Positions 44,205 through 52,932 of a stretch of DNA of 64,000 nucleotides are shown here, piece by piece. A program made the translations under genes and the position numbers. The notes below the pieces were generated by a model. The model worked only from the letters and a program-made list of their open reading frames with translations. It made no database searches and had not been told where the DNA came from. Position 1 is the first letter of the stretch. Each line of letters starts with the position of its first letter. This DNA comes from an uncultured Oscillospiraceae bacterium (GTDB lineage: Bacteria > Bacillota > Clostridia > Oscillospirales > Oscillospiraceae). Location of the stretch: positions 62,001 to 126,000 of the forward strand of contig CANQBC010000003.1 of NCBI GenBank assembly GCA_947589225.1, given 5' to 3'.

Positions 44205-45390
44205 CCGAAACGTCATGACGGTGACGGAGCTCAACGAGTACCTGAAAAACGTCTTTGACTCCATGCCGCGCCTTGAGAATATCACCATCCGCGGGGAGCT
44301 TTCCAACTACAAGGTCTACCCGTCCGGACACCACTATTTTACCATGAAGGACGCGGGCGGGGCGCTTCGGTGCGTCATGTTCCGTTCCGCCGCCGCGCGT
44401 ATTCGATTCAGGCCCGCCGACGGCATGAAGGCCATCGCCTTTGGGCGCGTGTCGGTGTACCCCAGGGACGGGGTGTATCAGCTCTATGTCAACTCCCTCA
44501 CCCCCGACGGGGTGGGGGAGCTGCAGCTGGCCTTTGAGCAGCTTCGGGAAAGGCTTTACAAGGAGGGCCTTTTTGACGAGGCCCACAAAAAGCCCCTGCC
44601 GCCGTACCCCATGCGGGTGGGCGTGGTCACCAGCTCCGCCGGGGCGGCGGTACACGACATCATCCGGGTGCTCAGAAAACGCTGGCCGGCGGCGAAGGTC
44701 GTTCTCCTCCCCGTGCGGGTACAGGGGGAGGAGGCCGCGGCGGAGATCGCGGCGGCCGTGAGATACGCGGGAAAATACAACGTGGCAGACGTACTCATCG
44801 TGGGCCGGGGCGGCGGGAGCATGGAGGATCTGTGGTGCTTTAACGACGAGCGTGTGGCCAGGGCCATCTATGACTGCCCCATCCCGGTGGTCTCCGGCGT
44901 GGGGCATGAGCCCGACTTTACCATCGCCGATTTTGTGGCCGATGTGCGCGCGGCCACGCCGTCCAACGCCGCCGAGATCGTCTCCCCTGACATCCGGGAG
45001 CTTTCGGAGGCGGTGAGGGATTTCTCCGCCCGCGCGGCCGGCGCTGTAAAAAAGCGCGTGGAAAGGGAGCGGGAGAGGCTCTCGGGTTACGCCTCCCGCC
45101 GCGTAATGCAGGATCCAAAAAACTATGTGGATCTCTGCCGCCAGACGCTGGACGTCAAAAGCGAGAGGCTTGTGTCCCTGATGTCCGCCGCCCTGGCCGA
45201 GGCGCGCCGGCGCTATACCGACCGGGCCGCGAGGCTGGACGCCATGAGTCCGCTGAAAGTCCTGGGGCGGGGCTACGCCATTGCGGTGAGGGCGGACGGA
45301 AAGGTCATCAAAAGCGGGAAGGATGTCAAAAGCGGGGACGGGGTCAAAATAAGGCTCCGGAAGGACGAGATAGACTGCGTCGTCAAGTGA
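44197..45390 (+). CDS. xseA: exodeoxyribonuclease VII large subunit
   Basis: A 397-residue nuclease subunit. An N-terminal OB fold ([27 protein letters not shown], about residues 20-100) is followed by the catalytic domain with [22 protein letters not shown] and [20 protein letters not shown] coiled coil and the C-terminal [14 protein letters not shown] complete it. The start is TTG at 44197 overlapping the previous stop. ATG 44215 is an alternative. With XseB it degrades single-stranded DNA. Confidence 0.95.
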   Translation: MDNRNVMTVTELNEYLKNVFDSMPRLENITIRGELSNYKVYPSGHHYFTMKDAGGALRCVMFRSAAARIRFRPADGMKAIAFGRVSVYPRDGVYQLYVNSLTPDGVGELQLAFEQLRERLYKEGLFDEAHKKPLPPYPMRVGVVTSSAGAAVHDIIRVLRKRWPAAKVVLLPVRVQGEEAAAEIAAAVRYAGKYNVADVLIVGRGGGSMEDLWCFNDERVARAIYDCPIPVVSGVGHEPDFTIADFVADVRAATPSNAAEIVSPDIRELSEAVRDFSARAAGAVKKRVERERERLSGYASRRVMQDPKNYVDLCRQTLDVKSERLVSLMSAALAEARRRYTDRAARLDAMSPLKVLGRGYAIAVRADGKVIKSGKDVKSGDGVKIRLRKDEIDCVVK

Positions 45391-45447
45391 CAGCGGCGGG
45401 GACGTCCGGCGGATCTCCCGGCCGCCATGATGTAAAAGGAGGCAATT

Positions 45448-45681
45448 ATGGCCACAAAAAAACTTACCTTTGAGCAGTCCATTACGCGCCTTGACGAGAT
45501 CGTCAAGGCTCTGGAGCGCGGCGACAGGCCCCTTGAGGACGCTCTTACCCTTTTTGAGGAGGGCACGGGGCTGATAAGATCCTGCGGCAAGGTGCTGGAC
45601 GAGGCGGAGCAGAAGGTGGTCAAGCTGCAGCGGGGGGCCGACGGCGCGCCGGAGGAGACCCCCTTCACGGAGGAAGAATGA
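45448..45681 (+). CDS. xseB: exodeoxyribonuclease VII small subunit
   Basis: A 77-residue helical hairpin protein. [32 protein letters not shown] is unmistakable. AAAGGAGGC precedes the ATG. The stop overlaps the ispA start (ATGA). It binds XseA's coiled coil. Confidence 0.96.
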   Translation: MATKKLTFEQSITRLDEIVKALERGDRPLEDALTLFEEGTGLIRSCGKVLDEAEQKVVKLQRGADGAPEETPFTEEE

Positions 45682-46553
45682 TGGAGCTTGAGCCTGAGCT
45701 TGCCGCCCTGAGAAGGCTTATCGACGGGGAGCTGGAAAAATGCTTCACGGGGGAGCGGCCCTGGGGGAGGCTCTCCCAGGCCATGCGCTACTCCCTCCTT
45801 GCCGGGGGGAAGCGGATAAGGCCCATCCTGACGCTGAAATTCTGTGAGGCCCTCGGGGGCGGCGTGAGGGAGGCGATGCCGCTGGCGCTGGCCTGCGAGA
45901 TGATCCACACCTACTCCCTCATACACGACGACCTGCCGGGGATGGACGACGACGATCTCCGCAGGGGCAAGCCCACGAACCACAGGGCATTCGGCGAGGG
46001 CAGGGCCATTATCGCCGGGGACGCCCTCCAGGCGGCGGCCTTTGAGACGGCGCTGTCGGCCCCCCTCCCGCCGGAGAGAGTGGTCAGGGCGGCGGCGTAT
46101 CTCGCCTCCTGCGCGGGCCTTGACGGGATGTGCGGCGGGCAGGAGCTGGACACGGCGGAGGACTCTGACAGGTCTGAGGCGGGCCTGACGCTCATCAACG
46201 ACCTTAAGACCGGGGCCATGCTTCGGGCCTCCTGCGCCCTGGGCGTCATCGCGGCGGGCGGAGATAACGGGAAGCTTTGCGCCGCGGAGGAGTACGGGCT
46301 TCATCTGGCCCGGGCCTTCCAGATACGGGACGACATCCTCGATATTATTTCCACCGAGTCGGAGCTTGGAAAGCCCATCGGTTCGGACGAGGCAAACAAC
46401 AAGCCCACTTACGCCTCCCTCCTGGGCGTGGATGCGGCGGAGGCGCTTGTGAGAAGCGAGACGGAGAAGGCAAAGGCCGCGACGCGCGGCGTGTTCGCGG
46501 ACACGGTGTTTTTCGAAAAGCTGGCAGATCGCCTGGCCGAGAGAAGGTCTTAA
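45678..46553 (+). CDS. ispA: farnesyl diphosphate synthase / short-chain polyprenyl synthetase
   Basis: Condenses isopentenyl diphosphate with dimethylallyl and geranyl diphosphate. The first aspartate-rich motif is [16 protein letters not shown] and the second is RDDILDI. The Lys/Arg motif GGKRIRP is present. Length is 291 residues. It overlaps xseB by four bases. The OLE RNA promoter starts only about 24 bases after its stop, so isoprenoid genes flank the RNA on both sides (dxs comes after oapA). Confidence 0.95.
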   Translation: MMELEPELAALRRLIDGELEKCFTGERPWGRLSQAMRYSLLAGGKRIRPILTLKFCEALGGGVREAMPLALACEMIHTYSLIHDDLPGMDDDDLRRGKPTNHRAFGEGRAIIAGDALQAAAFETALSAPLPPERVVRAAAYLASCAGLDGMCGGQELDTAEDSDRSEAGLTLINDLKTGAMLRASCALGVIAAGGDNGKLCAAEEYGLHLARAFQIRDDILDIISTESELGKPIGSDEANNKPTYASLLGVDAAEALVRSETEKAKAATRGVFADTVFFEKLADRLAERRS

Positions 46554-46576
46554 CGGAAAATTCTCATTTTGCCCTA

Positions 46577-46605
46577 TTGAAAATAACGGGCTGATATTGT
46601 ATAAT
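46577..46605 (+). promoter_or_regulatory. sigma-A promoter of OLE RNA
   Basis: TTGAAA (46577-46582), a 17-base spacer and TATAAT (46600-46605). The structured RNA begins about six bases downstream. Confidence 0.85.
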
Positions 46606-46610
46606 GAAAG

Positions 46611-47255
46611 CTCAGCGGCGCAGTATCCTAGTCGGAGCTGACGTCTCCTAAGAAGGGCCTAAAAATCCTTTGAAGGGCACATCGTTGAAGCCTCTTGTGT
46701 CTGCTTGGAACGCCCAGTTCCGGGTGGGTGCTGGAGGGAGGCGCAAATTGCGTCTGCATCTTCAGGGCGACCGCCAATGGCATGGCGGCCCCGACCCTGC
46801 TGGTGTGGAGACCCGGCTTCGTGGTCAGGCGTACTCCCGATCGTGGTACGCGACCTGATTACGTCCCGGGGTTTAAACCTGTATTGCGGTGCGACTTAAT
46901 GGAAGAGACTTTTTGACTCAACCTGTGCTGTGTGCAGAGTAGCCTGCCTTGAGTGGGTCTTGCGGATAGGGGAGCTACGCGTGCCGCGCCCCGGCCAGGG
47001 CGCGGGACGATATCCCCTTGAAATATTTCCTGCAAAAGAGGCTAAAGAGACGTCTTGCTTCGCCATGGAAAACATCTAGGCTGTCTTACGGGCAGACGGG
47101 GGATTGCAGTGCGGTCTCAGTGGCGATCGGGTGGCCGGTCAGGCGACGGCCGGATCGGCGCTTTAATGGGAAACCGCCTTCACGGCAACGGAAGGCAGCG
47201 CCGGGGGAAAGCCTACCCGACCTATGCCGCAAGATTTATCCCGTCTGCCGCCGCT
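46611..47255 (+). ncRNA. ole: OLE RNA (ornate large extremophilic RNA)
   Basis: About 640 bases with no credible protein frame, but dense local pairing. Blocks I recognise as OLE-like include CCCAGTTCCGGGTGGGTGCT and GGAGGGAGGCGC near the 5' third. Helices I can see are CCGCCA-ATGGCA-TGGCGG, TCAGG.GTAC..GTACG.CCTGA, CCGCGCCC..GGGCGCGG and GGCCG..CGGCC. The context is the classic one: ispA upstream, oapA then dxs and tlyA downstream. OLE forms a membrane-associated ribonucleoprotein with OapA and is linked to stress tolerance in Bacillus halodurans. It has a consensus promoter. The 3' end is taken as the base before the hairpin at 47257-47293, and is approximate. Confidence 0.88.
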
Positions 47256-47256
47256 G

Positions 47257-47590
47257 CTGTTTTGAAAAAGACCTGCGGTCTTTTTCAAAACAGTGGAACG
47301 TGCGGAATTAAATTTTAGAATTTTACGAAATTCTAAAATTTCATTCCTGCTGTCGCACGGCGCGCACCCTCGTCGTCGTGGAAGCCGCGTTCCTCGCCGC
47401 AGAGCGAAAGCCTTCAGCTCCCGCCCCGCGGCTCACACGCTGACTTCACTCCTCCTTTCAAATCACGACCCACTGCGTTGGGCTCGTGATTTGTGAAAAA
47501 AGGAATATTTGATTTTTAAAACAGGGGAACGTGCGAGGGATTTTTTTCAAGGCACGTGTCCTTGAAAAAAATATTGGATATTAGATTTTT
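47257..47590 (+). repeat. composite hairpin element, copy C, between OLE RNA and oapA
   Basis: Hairpin 1 is a perfect 17-bp stem (CTGTTTTGAAAAAGACC, loop TGC) that could terminate OLE RNA. Next come GGAACGTGCGG, hairpin 2 (AAATTTTAGAATTT and its complement, loop TACG) and CCTGCTGTC. A degenerate middle region follows (CGTCGTCGTGG onward, with AAATCACGA..TCGTGATTT). It ends with a second GGGGAACGTGCG and hairpin 4 (TTTTTTTCAAGG and CCTTGAAAAAAA, loop CACGTGT). No gene. Confidence 0.75.
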
Positions 47591-47654
47591 AAAATAGGGG
47601 AATATGGAACAAAAATTGCCGCGGAGCGGCATGTTTTTTTAAAAAGGGTTTTGT

Positions 47655-48194
47655 ATGAAGCGAAAGTCAAATATCAGGTGGATCGTTGAAATCGTGCTCA
47701 TTTCGCTGACCATGTCCGTGGTGTTCTCCTTCGTGTCCTCGGAGGTCTTGGACGGAGCGGGGTATCTTGTGGCTTTTGTGCTGCTCTTCGCCTTCATCGC
47801 ACTTGGCGTCGTGTTCGACATTATCGGGGTTGCGGTCACCTCCGCCACGGAGACGCCCTTCCACGCCATGGCCTCCCACAAGGAGCGCGGCGCCCGGGAG
47901 GCGCTGAGGCTCCTGCGCAAGTCCGACCGGGTAAGCTCCATCTGCAACGACGTGGTGGGCGACATATCCGGGATCATATCGGGCGCCACGGCGGCCACTA
48001 TCGCCGGGAATTTCGCCCGGGATCTCAGCGTCAGCGGTATCGTGATGTCGCTTGTGGTCACCGGCGCGGTGTCGGGGCTCACCATCGGCGGAAAGGCCGT
48101 TGGCAAGACCTTCGCCCTTTCAAAGAACACCCAGATCGTCTTTCTGGCGGGAAAGTTCCTGTCCTTCCTGCCGCATTTCAAAACAAAGAAATAA
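47655..48194 (+). CDS. oapA: OapA, OLE-associated membrane protein
   Basis: A 179-residue membrane protein with N-terminal helices (IVEIVLISLTMSVVFSFV and GYLVAFVLLFAFIALGVVFD) and another near the C-terminus (IVMSLVVTGAVSGLTIGG). The segment DIIGVAVTSATETPFHAMASHKE and CNDVVGDISGIISG are the parts I associate with OapA, the protein that binds OLE RNA as a dimer and brings it to the membrane. The strongly basic ends fit RNA binding. It lies between the OLE RNA and dxs, as in other carriers. Confidence 0.88.
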   Translation: MKRKSNIRWIVEIVLISLTMSVVFSFVSSEVLDGAGYLVAFVLLFAFIALGVVFDIIGVAVTSATETPFHAMASHKERGAREALRLLRKSDRVSSICNDVVGDISGIISGATAATIAGNFARDLSVSGIVMSLVVTGAVSGLTIGGKAVGKTFALSKNTQIVFLAGKFLSFLPHFKTKK

Positions 48195-48206
48195 CGGGGC
48201 ATTTTC

Positions 48207-50093
48207 GTGAGCATACTTGAGAACATATCCTCCCCGGAGGACGTAAAGCGGCTTGGAGAGGCGGAGCTTCCGGAGCTCTGCCGGGAGGTGCGCGCCTTTT
48301 TGGTGGAGTCCACGTCAAAAACCGGGGGACACCTCTCGTCCAATCTCGGCGTGGTGGAGCTGACGGTGGCGATCCACCGGGTGTTTGACACCTCCCGGGA
48401 CAGGCTCCTTTTTGACGTGGGGCATCAGAGCTATATCCACAAGATCTTGACAGGCCGGCGGGAACAGTTCGCCACCCTTCGATCCCTGGGCGGTATATCG
48501 GGGTTCCCGAAGCCATCGGAATCCGTGCATGACGCCTTTGTGGCGGGACACGCCTCCTCCGCCGTCTCTACGGCCCTGGGCATGGCGAGGGCCCGCACCC
48601 TGCTGGGGGAGGACTACAACGTCATCGCCGTGGTGGGCGACGGGGCGCTGACCGGCGGGCTCACCTACGAGGGGCTTTGCGACGCCGGGGACAGCGACGA
48701 GCCCATGATCGTCATACTCAACGACAATGGCATGTCCATCAACGAGAACGTGGGGGCGATGGCCAGATACCTGGCAAAAAAACGGCTGCGCCACGGGTAC
48801 ATCGCCTTTAAGAACTGGTACAGGCGCTTTACAAAACGTTTCCCCGGCGGCAAGTGGCTTTATAATGTGTCGCACAAAATCAAGCAGGCCGTCAAGGAGG
48901 CCATTTTCAACTGCTCCATGTTCGAGGACATGGGCTTTACCTACATAGGGCCGGTGGACGGGCATAACCTCAAGTCCCTGACGGCGGCTCTGAAAATAGC
49001 CAGAGACGCCAACGGGCCGGCGCTGGTACACGTGATCACCAAAAAGGGCAAGGGCTACCAGTACGCCGAGGCGAACCCCGACGCCTTCCACGGGGTCAAA
49101 AGCTTTGATCCGGCGACCGGCGTGATCCCCGCCTCCGGCGAGTGCTTTTCCTCCGTGTTCGGGGACGAGCTGTGCAGGCTTGCCGGGGAGGATAAGCGCA
49201 TTATGGCGGTGACCGCCGCCATGCCCTCCGGCACGGGGCTTTCGGGATTTGCCAGGGAGTTTCCCGGTAGATTTTTTGATGTGGGCATCTGCGAGGGCCA
49301 CGCCGTCAGTATGTGCGGCGGAGCGGCCCATCGCGGCGCGCTGCCGGTGTTCGCGGTGTATTCCACCTTTTTGCAGAGGAGCTACGACATGCTCCTCCAG
49401 GACGCGGCCATGGGTCGCGAGCATATGATCCTGGCGGTGGACAGGGCGGGCATCTCCGGCGAGGACGGGGAGACCCATCAGGGATCCATGGACGTGAGCT
49501 TCCTGGCCTCCATCCCCAACATGACCGTCTGGTCGCCCACCAGCTACGCCGAGCTCCGGGATATGTTGATATATGCCGTGAGAAACGAGACGGGCCCCGT
49601 GGCGGTACGTTACCCCAAGGGCTCCGAAGGGGAGTACACCCTGGGAGGCGCGTCGCCGGCCAGAAAGCTCCGGGAGGGCGGCGACTTCACCCTGGTCACT
49701 TACGGCATCAGCGTCAACTCCGCCCTGCGGGCGGCGGAGACGCTGGAGGGACGGGGCATATCAGTTGACATAATCAAACTTGGGCGGATAAAGCCTATTG
49801 ACTTTGAGCCGATCGAGGAATCGGTACGGCGCACCGGGCGGCTGCTCGTCCTGGAGGAGAGCGTGGAAAACGGGTGCGTGGGGCAGCGGATAGCCGCCGG
49901 ACTGGCGTCGCGTGGCGTGCCGTTAAAGACGCTCATTTTAAAAAATCTGGGCGACCGGTTCATCCCTCACGGCACGGTGGAGGAGCTTCGCCGGATGTGC
50001 GGCATAGACGCCGGGAGCGTGGCGGACGCCATAGCGGCGGAAATGGGGATCCTTTCTGATGCGGGGGACAAAAATGGCAAAGACGAGACTTGA
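48207..50093 (+). CDS. dxs: 1-deoxy-D-xylulose-5-phosphate synthase
   Basis: A thiamine-diphosphate enzyme for the first step of the MEP isoprenoid pathway. The N-terminal domain has GGHLSSNLGVVELTVAIH and the ThDP motif GDGALTGGLTYEGL..NDNGMSI. The transketolase pyrimidine domain carries the catalytic Glu in FDVGICEGHAVSMCGG, where AEQHAV is usual. VYSTFLQRSYDMLLQD and VDRAGISGEDGETHQG are intact. Length is 628 residues. The start is GTG at 48207, 12 bases after oapA. The end overlaps tlyA. Confidence 0.94.
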   Translation: MSILENISSPEDVKRLGEAELPELCREVRAFLVESTSKTGGHLSSNLGVVELTVAIHRVFDTSRDRLLFDVGHQSYIHKILTGRREQFATLRSLGGISGFPKPSESVHDAFVAGHASSAVSTALGMARARTLLGEDYNVIAVVGDGALTGGLTYEGLCDAGDSDEPMIVILNDNGMSINENVGAMARYLAKKRLRHGYIAFKNWYRRFTKRFPGGKWLYNVSHKIKQAVKEAIFNCSMFEDMGFTYIGPVDGHNLKSLTAALKIARDANGPALVHVITKKGKGYQYAEANPDAFHGVKSFDPATGVIPASGECFSSVFGDELCRLAGEDKRIMAVTAAMPSGTGLSGFAREFPGRFFDVGICEGHAVSMCGGAAHRGALPVFAVYSTFLQRSYDMLLQDAAMGREHMILAVDRAGISGEDGETHQGSMDVSFLASIPNMTVWSPTSYAELRDMLIYAVRNETGPVAVRYPKGSEGEYTLGGASPARKLREGGDFTLVTYGISVNSALRAAETLEGRGISVDIIKLGRIKPIDFEPIEESVRRTGRLLVLEESVENGCVGQRIAAGLASRGVPLKTLILKNLGDRFIPHGTVEELRRMCGIDAGSVADAIAAEMGILSDAGDKNGKDET

Positions 50094-50871
50094 CGTACTC
50101 ATGGTGGAGCGGGGACTGGCGGAGAGCCGGGAGAAGGCTCGGGCGATCATCATGGCCGGTGAGGTCTTTGTAAACGGCCAGCGATCCGATAAGCCGGGGA
50201 CGGCCTATGACGGCGGCGTACCCATCGAGGTGCGGGGCGGCGGGCTCAAATATGTCTCCCGGGGCGGCTACAAGCTGGAGCGGGCGCTGGACTTTTTTGG
50301 GGGCAGCCCGGAGGGGAAGGTGTGCCTGGACTGCGGTGCCTCCACCGGGGGCTTTACGGATCTCATGCTCCAAAGGGGGGCCGTGAAGGTCTACGCCGTG
50401 GACGTGGGCTACGGGCAGCTGGCGTGGAGCGTCAGGAGCGACCCGCGGGTGGTGACGATGGAGCGGACGAACGCCAGGTTCCTGACACCCGATATGTTCC
50501 CGGAGAGGCCGAGCCTGGCCTCCGTCGACGTGAGCTTTATATCCCTCTCCCTGATCCTGCCCGCCGTGCGGCGGGTGCTCACGGAGGACGGGGAGGTGTT
50601 CTGCCTTGTGAAGCCCCAGTTTGAGGCGGGGCGCGAAAAGGTGGGCAAGAAGGGGGTCGTCCGGGAGCCGGAGACCCACGTGGAGGTGCTGGAGGCGTTC
50701 CTTGTGAACGCCCGGAACGCCGGGTTTTATGTGGAGAATTTGACTTGGTCCCCCATCCGGGGGCCGGAGGGAAATATTGAGTATCTGGGCCATCTCACCG
50801 GCGAGCCCTGCGCGCTGAAAGCGGATGTGCGCGCGGTGGTGGCCGAATCCCATGAGGTTCTGAAGGGGTAA
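50074..50871 (+). CDS. tlyA: TlyA family rRNA 2'-O-methyltransferase
   Basis: A 265-residue protein: an N-terminal S4 RNA-binding domain (TRLDVLMVERGLAESREKAR, residues 3-60) and a FtsJ-like methyltransferase domain with the SAM motif VCLDCGASTGGFTDLML. KDK-like catalytic residues are spread over YGQLAWSVR and VSFISLSLILPA. In mycobacteria TlyA methylates 16S and 23S rRNA; earlier it was called hemolysin A. The start at 50074 lies within the end of dxs, five bases after GGGGGAC. Confidence 0.92.
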   Translation: MAKTRLDVLMVERGLAESREKARAIIMAGEVFVNGQRSDKPGTAYDGGVPIEVRGGGLKYVSRGGYKLERALDFFGGSPEGKVCLDCGASTGGFTDLMLQRGAVKVYAVDVGYGQLAWSVRSDPRVVTMERTNARFLTPDMFPERPSLASVDVSFISLSLILPAVRRVLTEDGEVFCLVKPQFEAGREKVGKKGVVREPETHVEVLEAFLVNARNAGFYVENLTWSPIRGPEGNIEYLGHLTGEPCALKADVRAVVAESHEVLKG

Positions 50872-50873
50872 GG

Positions 50874-51692
50874 ATGAAGAAGGTTATTCTTTTCGCAAAT
50901 CCCAAACGGGATCCGGAATTGAGATACCTCGACAAGGTTCGGGCGGCTGCCGGGGAGCTTGGCGTCGGGTGCGCCGTGGGGAGCCTGCCCTGCGAGCTTG
51001 AGACGCTCCTTCCCGGCGCGGAGCTGGCCGTCACCTTCGGGGGAGACGGGGCTATTTTGCGCGCCGCCAGGGCGCTGGCCGGGACGGACATACCGATCCT
51101 TGGCATTAATCTTGGCCATAAGGGTTTTATGGCGGAGCTTGAGGCCGGTGAGACGGAGCTTGTCCGCACGGTGTTTGAGGGGAAGTACACCTGCGAGGAG
51201 CGGATGATGGCGGACGTGACCGTGTTCCGGGAGGGCGCGGCCGTCTACCGGGACTTCGCCCTGAACGAGGCCGTGGTGGGCGGCGTGTCCCGGGTGGTGG
51301 GCGTAAACGTCTACGGCGACGGGCGGCGCATCATGGGCTTTGACGGGGACGGGGTCATTGTCTCCACGCCCACGGGTTCCACCGCCTACTCCCTGTCTGC
51401 CGGCGGGCCCGTCGTGGAGCCCACGGCGCAGAGCCTTATTGTGACGCCCGTGTGTCCCCATATGCTCAGCGCCAGAAGCTACGTGCTCTCCCCGGAGCGC
51501 ACCGTCACCGTGGAGCTCCAGCGTTTGGGCAGTAAAAAGGCATACCTCTCGGTGGATGGCGGTGAAAGCGTGCCTCTATCCGATCTTGACCGCATAGAGG
51601 TTCGAAGGTCAACCACCGTCACCAGACTCGTGCGGCTTACCGGCAGAAGCTTCTACGAGAAGGTCAGCAGTAAGCTGGGGGAGAGGCTCTGA
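50874..51692 (+). CDS. nadK: NAD kinase
   Basis: Phosphorylates NAD to NADP. VTFGGDGAILRAAR carries the GGDG motif, the NE motif lies in DFALNEAVVG, and DGDGVIVSTPTGSTAYSLSAGG is the third signature. Length is 272 residues. It starts two bases after the tlyA stop and overlaps argR by one base. Confidence 0.95.
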   Translation: MKKVILFANPKRDPELRYLDKVRAAAGELGVGCAVGSLPCELETLLPGAELAVTFGGDGAILRAARALAGTDIPILGINLGHKGFMAELEAGETELVRTVFEGKYTCEERMMADVTVFREGAAVYRDFALNEAVVGGVSRVVGVNVYGDGRRIMGFDGDGVIVSTPTGSTAYSLSAGGPVVEPTAQSLIVTPVCPHMLSARSYVLSPERTVTVELQRLGSKKAYLSVDGGESVPLSDLDRIEVRRSTTVTRLVRLTGRSFYEKVSSKLGERL

Positions 51693-52135
51693 TGAACGAG
51701 CGGCAGGAGAAAATTGTTGACATCATTTCAAGGCGCGCCGTGTCCACCCAGGCCGAGCTCATGGAGGAACTGGAGAAGGCGGGCATACATGCCGCCCAGG
51801 CCACCGTCTCCCGGGATATAAAGGCGCTGAGGCTGACGCGGGAGCGCTCGGGCCAGGGTAGATACCGCTACGTCATGCCCCGGGAACGGGCGGTGGATGT
51901 GGAGGCACGGCTGCGCGCCATTTTCTCCCAGTGCGTCACCAGCGTGGATCGGGCTCAGAACATCGTGGTCATCAAGACCCTGCCGGGCCTTGCCTCCGCC
52001 GCCTGCGCGGCCATCGACAAGATGTCCATCCGCACCCTGGTGGGCACCATCGCCGGGGACGACACCGCCTTTTTGGCGATGCGGGACGACGACGCGGCGG
52101 AGGAGCTTGTCCGCCGGATAAGGAAGCTGCTGTGA
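51692..52135 (+). CDS. argR: ArgR/AhrC arginine repressor
   Basis: A 147-residue regulator. The winged-helix N-terminal domain is KIVDIISRRAVSTQAELMEEL..ATVSRDIKALRL. The C-terminal hexamerisation and arginine-binding domain ends with LVGTIAGDDTAFLAMRDDD, where the GTIAGDDT loop binds arginine. Normally it represses arginine synthesis and activates its breakdown. Its position between nadK and recN is standard in Firmicutes. The usual recN neighbour is separated here by an 800-bp repeat island. Confidence 0.95.
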   Translation: MNERQEKIVDIISRRAVSTQAELMEELEKAGIHAAQATVSRDIKALRLTRERSGQGRYRYVMPRERAVDVEARLRAIFSQCVTSVDRAQNIVVIKTLPGLASAACAAIDKMSIRTLVGTIAGDDTAFLAMRDDDAAEELVRRIRKLL

Positions 52136-52930
52136 GAGTGCCGTGAGAACGGCAGGGGGTGTCCGCCCGATGGGCGGACGGGATTTACTTTCCGTTCTTT
52201 TGTTTCGTCAAAAGAACGGAAAGTAACAAAGGGAAGAAAACCGCCCAGGGGAGGGATTTCGATTTTCCCTCCCCTGGGACCCCACCTTTTAAAAACGACC
52301 AGCTTAGGGGGCCTGCGGGCCCCCTGCTGGACACACCCCCGGGGGAACGCCCCGCCGGGGATGTGGCTGCCAAGAGGGCGCTGCCTTCCCCGCAGGGCGG
52401 GGAAGGTGTCGCCGGAGGCGACGGATGAGGTGGGAACTGGCGCGTGTCGGCCTCATCCGGCCCTTCGGGCCACTTTCCCCACAAGTGGGAAAGGCAATTC
52501 GCTCCGCACGACGCCCGCCGCGCCAGCGCGGCCCCGGTTAGACGCTGAGGCCGGTTGAGTGCCGGGGTGAGCGGCTAAGCGAGTTAGACGCTCCGGCAAT
52601 GCGATGCCGTTCCGCGCGGATATGTGTGGTTCTGTTGGCCTCGAAAAGAGACGCGTCAGCCGTCCCGGGTAACAACGCACAAATCCCGGTCGATTGACGC
52701 ACCAAAAAAAGACATTTTCTCTCTTTTGAAGCTTTTCTCTCTTTTGTGTCCAACAAAAGAGAGAAAAGCGTATGCTTGACGGGCCTCCCCGGCGCTCCCC
52801 GCCGCCGGACGGAGGCAAAATCCCGCTGTATTCACGGCCTAACCCCGCCGGGAGGGCGGACGCCACGCCGTTGGTCAACGGCACCCCCGGCGGGTTTGCC
52901 GGAATCAAATCAAGGCCCGGGAGGCGACAC
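52136..52930 (+). repeat. composite repeat island 2 between argR and recN (modules Q, P, S, R, H)
   Basis: Same order as island 1. Q: hairpin TTACTTTCCGTTCTTTTG and its complement, then AACAAAGGGAAGAAAA (52180-52250). P: AAAAACGACCAGCTTAGGGG with a GGGGGCC hairpin (52288-52360). S: a run of hairpins CCTTCCCCGC..GCGGGGAAGG, GTCGCC-GGA-GGCGAC and GGATGAGG..CCTCATCC (52380-52490). R: a 280-bp unit with CCGCGCGGATATG and the AACAAAAGAGAGAAAAG hairpin (52519-52770). H: short hairpins, e.g. GCCGTT-GGTC-AACGGC. No credible gene; the frames that read through it consist of repeat sequence. Confidence 0.8.
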
Positions 52931-52932
52931 AA

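Noticed and set aside
46611..47255. 6S RNA, RNase P RNA or tmRNA as alternatives for the structured RNA
   Set aside because: It is too long for 6S, and it lacks the RNase P conserved core and the tmRNA tRNA-like end. The ispA/oapA/dxs context fits OLE.
46670..47318. Several plus-strand frames of 60-100 codons after ispA
   Set aside because: They lie within the structured OLE RNA, lack ribosome-binding sites and match no protein.
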